Made by a program: the position numbers and the translations under genes. Under the pieces are notes generated by a model. It saw only the letters and a program-made list of their open reading frames with translations. It made no database searches and was not told the DNA's origin. Source: Methanobacteriota archaeon (lineage in GTDB: Archaea > Altiarchaeota > Altiarchaeia > IMC4 > QMZM01). From it: 5,434 nucleotides of DNA. The stretch lies in the NCBI GenBank assembly GCA_021731385.1, contig JAKFXM010000133.1:1-5434 (forward strand), given 5' to 3'. The number at the start of each line of letters is the position of its first letter. Position 1 is the stretch's first letter. Shown here piece after piece: positions 1 to 4,530 of this stretch.

Positions 1-258
1 GGAGAAACCGAAGCAAAGGCGATGGAGATGCTTGAAAAGGCAAGGGAGACGGGAATTATATCCGGCAAGGTGCCGATAAGCATAGCGGCAGCAGCAATAT
101 ACCTTGCAGGAAGGATAACAAAGGACAAGCAGACGCAAAATATTGTCGGGTTTTCTGATGTCCCGGAGTCGGCAATCAGGAGCAGGTATGATGAGCTTAT
201 AAGGGAGTTCCAGAAGAAGGATCTTCTGAAGAATTACCCTATACCACAGCCTTGTTAG
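1..258 (+). CDS. tfb: Transcription initiation factor B (TFB), C-terminal fragment
   Basis: This is the 3' end of an archaeal TFB gene, the homologue of TFIIB. TFB binds the TBP-TATA complex and the BRE element and recruits RNA polymerase. The frame is open from base 1 and ends at TAG 256-258, so about 85 C-terminal residues are visible and the N-terminal zinc ribbon and first cyclin repeat lie upstream of the window. The visible part matches the second cyclin-like repeat: an ARETGIISGKVPISIAAAAIYLA-type helix pair (the family pattern is SGKsPxxxAAAAlYxA), then a KQTQNIVGFSDVPESAIRSRYDEL segment that matches the HTH-like helices of the repeat. Its 3' neighbour is a TnpB element on the opposite strand. 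A T5 run at 277-281 may end its transcript, or the hairpin at 1536-1579 may have done so before the element inserted. The family call is confident. Which TFB paralogue it is cannot be told. Confidence 0.9.
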   Translation, partial: GETEAKAMEMLEKARETGIISGKVPISIAAAAIYLAGRITKDKQTQNIVGFSDVPESAIRSRYDELIREFQKKDLLKNYPIPQPC

Positions 259-281
259 AGAGGTCCTGTTATACTGTTTTT

Positions 282-450
282 CGTGACATGCTCCCACCCT
301 CAAAGGGTGTGGGCTTCTTGCTTCATTGACAGCATTTTATGCCCTCTCCGCAAGCGTTACTTCCCATCTGCCCGACGGTAGCTCTGTTGAGTATGTTTAT
401 TGATGCGTTCAGGTCTCGGTCTTTCAGCATATCACAGTTAGGACAGTAGT
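282..450 (-). ncRNA. Putative omega RNA (reRNA) of TnpB, approximate extent
   Basis: TnpB proteins are guided by an omega RNA that overlaps the 3' end of tnpB and continues into the right end of the element, with the guide taken from the flanking DNA. Here that would be the last part of tnpB plus 282-322, capped by the hairpin at 293-313. Only the location and the terminal hairpin are seen. The 5' boundary at 450 is a guess from known systems, and the fold was not computed. If the right end near 282 is correct, the guide would be copied from the sequence between the element and the TFB stop codon. Confidence 0.35.
293..313 (-). repeat. Right-end subterminal hairpin of the TnpB element
   Basis: Read on the minus strand, CCCACACCCT, loop TTG, AGGGTGGG forms an 8-bp GC-rich stem with a 2-nt bulge. 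It is preceded by GAAG and followed by AGCATGTCAC. The arrangement GAAGCCC-stem-GGGAG-ATGTCAC is a recognisable right-end pattern of many IS605/IS1341 elements, where it serves as the TnpA-bound subterminal hairpin and as the last hairpin of the omega RNA. It lies 10 nt past the tnpB stop codon. Confidence 0.65.
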
Positions 451-1423
451 AGATTCGTTCTGATAGTGGCATGTCTTGTATTCCACCGCACTGACTACAC
501 ATCTTCGTCGTATCCTTTGGGTTCACGAACAAGACCTCGCAACCAGCACTCGCAGCCTTGTAGCGTATCATGTTCGAGAACATACTCCATCCAGCGTCGT
601 GAATACTCTTGCCATAGTTCTGTTCCGCCATCTCTTTGGGAGCAAGTTGTTCCAACGCTATGAAAGAGTATTTTGAAACGAGTTCTGATGAAATCTTATG
701 CAAGAAGTCGATGCGGGTGTTTGATACCTTCTCGTGCAACATCGCCACCTTATGTTTAGCCTTATGGCGATTCAAACTCATATTCAGTTTTCGGGATAAT
801 CGTCTTTGCAGGAACGCAAGGCGTTCCTCGTGCTTTTTCAGGTGGCGAGGATTCTTGATTTTAATTCCATCCGATAAGGTGGCGAATGATTTTAAACCGA
901 GGTCTACGCCGACTTTCTCGCCGAGATTGATTTTCGGCTCTTGAGGGGGTTCTTCTGCAGTGAATACCGCAAACCATTTTCCGCTTGACTCACGCTTCAA
1001 CGAAAGCGTCTTGACTTCGCCTTTGATTTCACGATGCTGTTTGATTGTGATTTCACCAAAGGGCGTGACTTCAAGTTTCTTCTCCAACGTGAATCCGCTC
1101 TGAGGGTAATTCAGGGACTTTAAACGGGCGAAGGATTTGAATCGTGGGAAACCGCCATTCTCGCCCTTCTTTTTCAAACGCATCTTGAGTTTCAGGGCGT
1201 CGAGTAGTCGGTCTACGAGTTCCTGCCCGACCTGTGAGTACAAGCCAACCTTCTGCGTGAACTGGCGCAGACTCTTCTTAGTCGGGAACATCCCGTAGTC
1301 GGCATACATGTTTTTGGTATGTTCCAACATCTCGTTCCACAGGTTCTTTGATAGCCAGAGATGCTTCCGCATCTCCGTGTCCTGTGTTTTTGTAGGGTAG
1401 ATTCGGAATTTGTAGGCTCTCAT
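323..1423 (-). CDS. tnpB: TnpB, RNA-guided RuvC-like nuclease of an IS200/IS605-type element
   Basis: This encodes TnpB, the Cas12-related nuclease that uses an omega RNA to cut DNA next to a short target-adjacent motif. From the ATG at 1423 it is 366 aa, a normal family length. The start MRAYKFRIYPTKTQ is the typical TnpB N-terminus. An ATG-initiated extension to 1495 would add 24 residues unlike the family, and a BRE/TATA-like element at 1441-1456 lies just upstream of 1423, so I chose the shorter form. Visible motifs (366-aa numbering) are RuvC-I GVDLGLKSF with Asp174, RuvC-II FIALEQL with Glu258, a zinc ribbon CSQC (309-312) with CPNC (327-330), and RuvC-III DRDLNASINI with Asp337. All three acidic catalytic positions and four zinc cysteines are present, with no stop or frameshift, so the protein looks active. 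The C-terminus (NACGEGIKCCQ) runs into the presumed omega RNA region. No tnpA is adjacent. Confidence 0.95.
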   Translation of the reverse strand: MRAYKFRIYPTKTQDTEMRKHLWLSKNLWNEMLEHTKNMYADYGMFPTKKSLRQFTQKVGLYSQVGQELVDRLLDALKLKMRLKKKGENGGFPRFKSFARLKSLNYPQSGFTLEKKLEVTPFGEITIKQHREIKGEVKTLSLKRESSGKWFAVFTAEEPPQEPKINLGEKVGVDLGLKSFATLSDGIKIKNPRHLKKHEERLAFLQRRLSRKLNMSLNRHKAKHKVAMLHEKVSNTRIDFLHKISSELVSKYSFIALEQLAPKEMAEQNYGKSIHDAGWSMFSNMIRYKAASAGCEVLFVNPKDTTKMCSQCGGIQDMPLSERIYYCPNCDMLKDRDLNASINILNRATVGQMGSNACGEGIKCCQ

Positions 1424-1440
1424 CTTCCTGTTTGTTGTTA

Positions 1441-1456
1441 GATGTATTTTTCGATT
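1441..1456 (-). promoter_or_regulatory. Candidate BRE/TATA promoter of tnpB
   Basis: The minus strand reads ATCGAAAAATACATC, a BRE-like CGAAA followed by an AT-rich TATA-like stretch centred near 1446. That is about 23 nt upstream of the ATG at 1423, the spacing expected for a leaderless archaeal transcript. It also argues against the longer start at 1495. The match is imperfect. Confidence 0.35.
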
Positions 1457-1470
1457 ACGTGCGAGATTTG

Positions 1471-1484
1471 GTCTCTGCAGAGAC
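1471..1484. repeat. Perfect 14-bp palindrome upstream of tnpB
   Basis: GTCTCTGCAGAGAC is its own reverse complement. ACGTG (1457-1461) and CACGT (1484-1488) form a second, overlapping inverted repeat, and GAGA (1463-1466) can pair with TCTC (1472-1475) as an alternative. It may be the left-end hairpin bound by TnpA, or an operator. Its place, about 50 bp upstream of the tnpB start and 9 bp inside a TTGAAT motif, fits a left end. Confidence 0.4.
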
Positions 1485-1535
1485 ACGTCATTCATTCAAG
1501 GGCTAAAGCACCTTGGGTTTCTGGCTCAAATTCGC

Positions 1536-1579
1536 TCTAAATCAGAGCCTTCGGGTTCTGATTTGGGCGCTTTTCTTTT
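1536..1579 (+). terminator. Intrinsic-terminator-like UUCG hairpin with T tract
   Basis: Arms 1536-1549 and 1554-1567 form a 14-bp stem closed by a C(TTCG)G tetraloop, followed by TTTTCTTTT at 1571-1579. The three non-Watson-Crick positions are G-U pairs in plus-strand RNA but would be A-C mismatches in minus-strand RNA, so the structure is built for a plus-strand transcript. The only plus-strand gene to its left is TFB, now about 1.28 kb away across the TnpB element. The hairpin lies over the last codons and stop of the convergent DUF373 gene. Alternatively it could be part of the element's left end. Confidence 0.5.
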
Positions 1580-2825
1580 CCAGAAAAGAAGGATCCACAG
1601 TAATTGTTTTATCTTTATGTGATAGAATATCCTCTGCAATTATCTTTTTTCTACCTATCCTTAATCCGGCAAGTACTGAACCGCTAATAAGAACCTTTGA
1701 AACCTTCCCTACCCTCTTACCGTCTGTTGTGTAAACAATACAATTAGAGAAGTCGCTTATCAATTTCTGCCTGCTTCTTATTTCACTGATGAATACATAT
1801 TCCGTAAATTTAATTATGATGTAGAATATAGAAATTCCAATAAGGACAGACTGGATAAAACTGCTTAAGGGGGTTCCTTCGAACCAGTAGTTTGCTCCCG
1901 CCTCCGTAACTATCTTGACTAGTAGTACAAATGCCAGAAAAATAAGATCTCTGCGTATATCCAGGTACCTCTCAGAGGCGTAATCATCAAAAATCCTGCC
2001 AATTATCGCAATTACAATGGCAAGAAATATAATATTTGCAGAATCTGCAAGAGAAAATGTAAGGATGGTATCGGTTAATCCTAGTGGTCCTGATCTGAGA
2101 TATTCCTCATACAGACTAGCGACTCCTACCGCAAAGACCAATAGGGCAAGAAGGTAGGTCAATGCAATAACCCTTTTTGCGGAGAGGGAATTCATCAGGT
2201 CAGAAATTCTTGAGAAAAATGCCTCTTCATATCCAAATCCTTTAAGAACGAGATACAATCCACTGATGAATAATATGAAATAAAAGGCATAATCACTTAT
2301 CTTAAAAATACTACCGACTGCCAATAGTATCAACACAAGCCCGGGTACACCAAAAACAAGGCGCGCCGTGTTCGAATCCTTTTCAATCTCCTTTACAAAA
2401 TTGATTATCTTGAAATATGCCTTTTCCAGTTCCCTGCTCTGCCTTACGGTTATTGTCTTTACAGAATTTATTTTAATTCTTGACTGGACTATCGGGATTA
2501 TCTGTTCATCCTCCGTTCCGTCAGCAACAAGGATTACAGATTCCGGCTTGAATTTCTCAATTAGATGGTCTAACTGTCGCGATATCTCTGCATCAGAAGA
2601 TATTCCGACATTACTGTCGCCCGTAATTGTGGCAATTTCTGTATTGAGTTCTTTTGCTATCTTTACTGCCCCAAAGATGGCGTTTACATCCGTATCCTCG
2701 GGATCAACTACTGCCATATCACCCGCCACCTTTATATTCTCCGCTATCCCGACAATAGGGCCTTTAACACCAACCTTTTCTCCTATGTCGTTATCCCTGT
2801 CTATGCAGAGGACAAGTGTCTTCAC
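1542..2825 (-). CDS. DUF373 family polytopic membrane protein with PRC-barrel-like C-terminus
   Basis: This belongs to the archaeal DUF373 family of membrane proteins of unknown function. The 427-aa product starts at a GTG (2823-2825). The N-terminal soluble domain (about 1-150) opens with KTLVLCIDRDNDIGEK and contains GPIVGIAEN and VVDPEDTDVNAIFGAVKIAKEL, the hallmark of the family. Six hydrophobic stretches follow at about 154-174, 177-196, 217-238, 262-277, 293-308 and 320-340. Residues about 360-413 (VYTTDGKRVGKVSKVLI, then AGLRIGRKKIIAEDIL and an ITVDP end) resemble a PRC-barrel, a small beta domain. That assignment is by eye and is tentative. No ribosome binding site is seen; a TATA element about 24 nt upstream implies a leaderless mRNA. 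The last residues are encoded inside the UUCG hairpin, so the original C-terminus could have been altered by nearby insertion. Its biochemical role is not known. Confidence 0.85.
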   Translation of the reverse strand: MKTLVLCIDRDNDIGEKVGVKGPIVGIAENIKVAGDMAVVDPEDTDVNAIFGAVKIAKELNTEIATITGDSNVGISSDAEISRQLDHLIEKFKPESVILVADGTEDEQIIPIVQSRIKINSVKTITVRQSRELEKAYFKIINFVKEIEKDSNTARLVFGVPGLVLILLAVGSIFKISDYAFYFILFISGLYLVLKGFGYEEAFFSRISDLMNSLSAKRVIALTYLLALLVFAVGVASLYEEYLRSGPLGLTDTILTFSLADSANIIFLAIVIAIIGRIFDDYASERYLDIRRDLIFLAFVLLVKIVTEAGANYWFEGTPLSSFIQSVLIGISIFYIIIKFTEYVFISEIRSRQKLISDFSNCIVYTTDGKRVGKVSKVLISGSVLAGLRIGRKKIIAEDILSHKDKTITVDPSFLEKKSAQIRTRRL

Positions 2826-2827
2826 AG

Positions 2828-2839
2828 TTTATTATTTTA
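2828..2839 (+). promoter_or_regulatory. TATA box for the helical protein-prs operon
   Basis: TTTATTATTTTA is centred about 25 nt upstream of the ATG at 2858, the normal archaeal TATA-to-start distance, so transcription probably begins at or very near the start codon. It interleaves with the minus-strand promoter of the DUF373 gene in the 32-bp gap. Confidence 0.5.
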
Positions 2840-2844
2840 CTTTG

Positions 2845-2854
2845 ATATATTTAA
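2845..2854 (-). promoter_or_regulatory. TATA box for the DUF373 gene
   Basis: The minus strand reads TTAAATATAT, centred about 24 nt upstream of the GTG at 2825. This predicts a leaderless message. The element lies immediately beside the start codon of the divergent gene, so binding of TBP/TFB at one promoter would be expected to interfere with the other. Confidence 0.5.
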
Positions 2855-2857
2855 GAG

Positions 2858-3451
2858 ATGATGGGGAAAAAATTAGCAAAAATAAAGAAGAGAATTGAAG
2901 AAAGGGATATTCAGACATTTTATTCAGATATAGATAAATTTAATAAGGATATAAGAAATGCAGATGAGGAGCTTTTGCAATACAGTAATAGATTCGGCAA
3001 TGCATGCAGGATATGCCTGTATACAAACGATAAACACGAATTCTTTACTGTATTAGATGAAATTCTTAAGGGATTATACGGGGTTCATAGGGGACTTGGT
3101 AGGTATAAGGATATAAAAGAAGAGTATAAAAAGATTAGTAATCATGGCAATGAAATACTTATTGACTGCAAGAATTTTGTTGAACAAGAAAGAATAGGTA
3201 AGCAGAAGAAGAACAGGGATTATGATCTTATTTTGGAATATCTTGTCACTGCTATGTTTACGACATCAGATATAATACGCATCAATGAAAAGGTCAATAG
3301 CATGTTTTTAGACCTTTCGGATATCATTGGAAAGATAAATGCAATATCTGCAATTATTGAAAAGATATATGAGACAGGGGATCTAACCCCTAAGGAAATT
3401 AAGTATCTGGAAACGATCAAGGAGGAGAACATAAGGAGGTATATCAGATGA
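2858..3451 (+). CDS. Unrecognised helical cytoplasmic protein, first gene of the prs operon
   Basis: I do not recognise this 197-aa protein. It has no signal peptide or membrane segment and is rich in Lys, Glu, Asp and Ile. Most of it looks alpha-helical, with coiled-coil-like character near the N-terminus (KKLAKIKKRIEERDIQ) and from about residue 130 to the end, including LSDIIGKINAISAIIEKIY. Four cysteines are visible: two close together in FGNACRICLY, one in LIDCKNF, and none forming a clear metal site beyond these. Two adjacent ATGs (2858 and 2861) are possible starts; the first is given. The gene shares a promoter and probably a transcript with prs, and its last codons contain a strong Shine-Dalgarno sequence that feeds the coupling mini-ORF. 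The pairing with prs may be conserved or accidental; this window cannot say. Confidence 0.75.
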   Translation: MMGKKLAKIKKRIEERDIQTFYSDIDKFNKDIRNADEELLQYSNRFGNACRICLYTNDKHEFFTVLDEILKGLYGVHRGLGRYKDIKEEYKKISNHGNEILIDCKNFVEQERIGKQKKNRDYDLILEYLVTAMFTTSDIIRINEKVNSMFLDLSDIIGKINAISAIIEKIYETGDLTPKEIKYLETIKEENIRRYIR

Positions 3452-3471
3452 GGTCAGATCTTATAGAATGA
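3435..3471 (+). promoter_or_regulatory. Shine-Dalgarno and 7-codon coupling mini-ORF before prs
   Basis: GGAGGT at 3435-3440, part of AAGGAGGT, lies 7 nt before an ATG at 3448, the ideal spacing. That ATG overlaps the upstream stop as ATGA (3448-3451) and opens a seven-residue frame (MRSDLIE). The frame stops at TGA 3469-3471, which overlaps the prs start as ATGA (3468-3471). The layout suits translational coupling by termination and reinitiation. The prs ATG itself has only GAGGT at 3450-3454, 13 nt away. Whether the peptide is made or matters is not known. Confidence 0.45.
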
Positions 3472-4325
3472 TTCTATTTTCCGGTTTGGGGTCTGAAAAG
3501 TTAGCCATGGGTGTTGCATCAGGAACAAACGCAGAACATGGAGATATCCGGATAAAGAGGTTTCCCGATGGCGAATTCTATATCAGAATTCTGTCTGATG
3601 TAAAGGGAAAGGAATGTGCAGTAATCAAATCAACAGATAGCAACGATGCCATGGTAGAACTATTTATCATACTTGATGCCATTAGGGACATGGGTGCAAG
3701 TAGAATCTCGGCAATAGTTCCCTACCTTGCATATGCGCGGCAGGACAAGCGTTTTAATGAGGGTGAAGCCCTGAGTGCAAAGACAATACTTGGGCTGATA
3801 AAGAAGTTTTCAGACACTATAATGACTGTTAACTGCCATTTTCTGCACTCTTCGGGGGAGTCAGAATTTCAGGGTATAGAAATAAGGAATCTTGACGCGT
3901 TTCCTTTGCTAACGAATTATTTCATGGGAAAATTAAAAAATCCATTTATCCTCGCTCCTGATAAGGGCTCTATAGGCTTGGCAAAAAAGACATCTGAAAT
4001 TATTGGCTGTGAATTCGACTTCATAAACAAGATTAGGATTTCCGGGGATGATGTTATGATGGAGACAAAGGAGATGGATCTGAAGAACAGGGATGTGATA
4101 ATTCTGGACGATATCATCTCAACTGGAGGGACGATAGTCCAGGCAGCGAATTTCGCAAGATCCAATAAAGCAAAAAGCATTAATGTTGGCTGTGTTCATG
4201 GCATTTTCTCAAGGGGGTTGGATAAATTAAATTCGGTTGCAGATGAGATAGTCTGCACAGATACAATCCAGAGAGAGATAAGCAGGGTGAGTGTTGCAGA
4301 TTTGATAGCGGGGGAATTGCAGTAG
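3468..4325 (+). CDS. prs: Ribose-phosphate pyrophosphokinase (PRPP synthetase)
   Basis: This enzyme transfers pyrophosphate from ATP to ribose 5-phosphate to give PRPP and AMP, feeding purine, pyrimidine, histidine and related synthesis in the cytoplasm. The 285-aa length fits the short archaeal form; bacterial enzymes are about 310-320 aa. Visible motifs are RFPDGEFYIRI (31-41), the ATP-binding YLAYARQDKRFNEGE (86-100) with Arg91 and Gln92, VNCHFLHS (121-128) in the place of the metal-binding histidine segment, APDKGS (163-168), the catalytic-lysine segment INKIRISGD (186-194), and the PRPP loop VIILDDIISTGGTI (210-223) with the paired acidic residues Asp214 and Asp215. The start MILFSGLGSEKLA aligns with the usual N-terminus, which supports the ATG at 3468. 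It is the second gene of a likely operon and is followed by hairpins at 4359-4420 that may end the transcript. Confidence 0.95.
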   Translation: MILFSGLGSEKLAMGVASGTNAEHGDIRIKRFPDGEFYIRILSDVKGKECAVIKSTDSNDAMVELFIILDAIRDMGASRISAIVPYLAYARQDKRFNEGEALSAKTILGLIKKFSDTIMTVNCHFLHSSGESEFQGIEIRNLDAFPLLTNYFMGKLKNPFILAPDKGSIGLAKKTSEIIGCEFDFINKIRISGDDVMMETKEMDLKNRDVIILDDIISTGGTIVQAANFARSNKAKSINVGCVHGIFSRGLDKLNSVADEIVCTDTIQREISRVSVADLIAGELQ

Positions 4326-4358
4326 ATGGAACAAATGGACGAATTGTAGCTTAGATAT

Positions 4359-4420
4359 AAAGATTGAAAACGAGCCCTACAGCATCTCTAACACCATTTT
4401 TCAATCTTTGATTGAATTTT
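4359..4420 (+). terminator. Mutually exclusive hairpins after prs, terminator-like
   Basis: AAAGATTGAAAA (4359-4370) is a perfect 12-bp inverted match to TTTTCAATCTTT (4398-4409), with a 27-nt loop. The downstream arm can instead form a local hairpin, TTCAATC (4400-4406), loop TTT, GATTGAA (4410-4416), followed by TTTT at 4417-4420. The second form looks like a weak terminator for prs, and the first would prevent it. A second AT-rich hairpin, AATTTT/AAAATT, follows at 4415-4431. The pairings are read directly; a switching role is inference. Confidence 0.4.
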
Positions 4421-4504
4421 CGGTTAAAATTTACATCCTCTACAATGCCAGAATTCGGGCTTTGCATGGCTTTTTTGTTATCCCTGCTATACATATTATT
4501 TAAC

Positions 4505-4530
4505 AATATGTTAATCAACCTTAACATATT
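4505..4530. repeat. 10-bp AT-rich hairpin just upstream of the tandem array
   Basis: AATATGTTAA (4505-4514) pairs perfectly with TTAACATATT (4521-4530) around the loop TCAACC. It abuts the first unit of the hairpin array (its last three bases are the unit's first), but its sequence belongs to neither hairpin family of the array. Confidence 0.5.

Larger units (their letters stand above)
282..1498 (-). mobile_element. Solitary TnpB element (IS200/IS605 superfamily, IS1341-like), approximate ends
   Basis: The element is inferred from an intact tnpB gene, a right-end hairpin at 293-313 followed on the minus strand by ATGTCAC, and palindromic DNA upstream of tnpB (1471-1484). No tnpA transposase is visible, so mobility would need a TnpA acting in trans. 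Both ends are estimates. IS605-type elements have no terminal inverted repeats or target duplications, so the ends cannot be read directly. The right end is placed just past the ATGTCAC motif. The left end is placed at the minus-strand TTGAAT (1493-1498), which resembles the TTGAN target motifs of the family. Sampled tnpB lines are near 50% GC against roughly 30-42% in sampled host genes, which is consistent with recent arrival. Confidence 0.6.

Noticed and set aside
466..944. Several plus-strand open frames inside the tnpB region
   Set aside because: They are antisense shadows of tnpB with no domain content or start signals.
1424..1495. 24-residue N-terminal extension of TnpB from the ATG at 1495
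   Set aside because: The residues do not resemble TnpB, the conserved N-terminus begins at 1423, and a promoter-like element and a palindrome lie inside this stretch.
2368..2898. 176-codon plus-strand frame opposite the DUF373 gene
   Set aside because: It is the antisense shadow of the DUF373 soluble domain and runs over the divergent promoter into the next gene.
4362..4371. CRISPR-repeat-like GATTGAAAAC
   Set aside because: It occurs once, is explained as one arm of an inverted repeat, and no second copy with a spacer follows.
4341..4396. tRNA-like sequence (TAGCTTAGA and a trailing ACACCA)
   Set aside because: No acceptor, anticodon or T-arm pairing can be drawn, and there is no GTTCRA T-loop motif.
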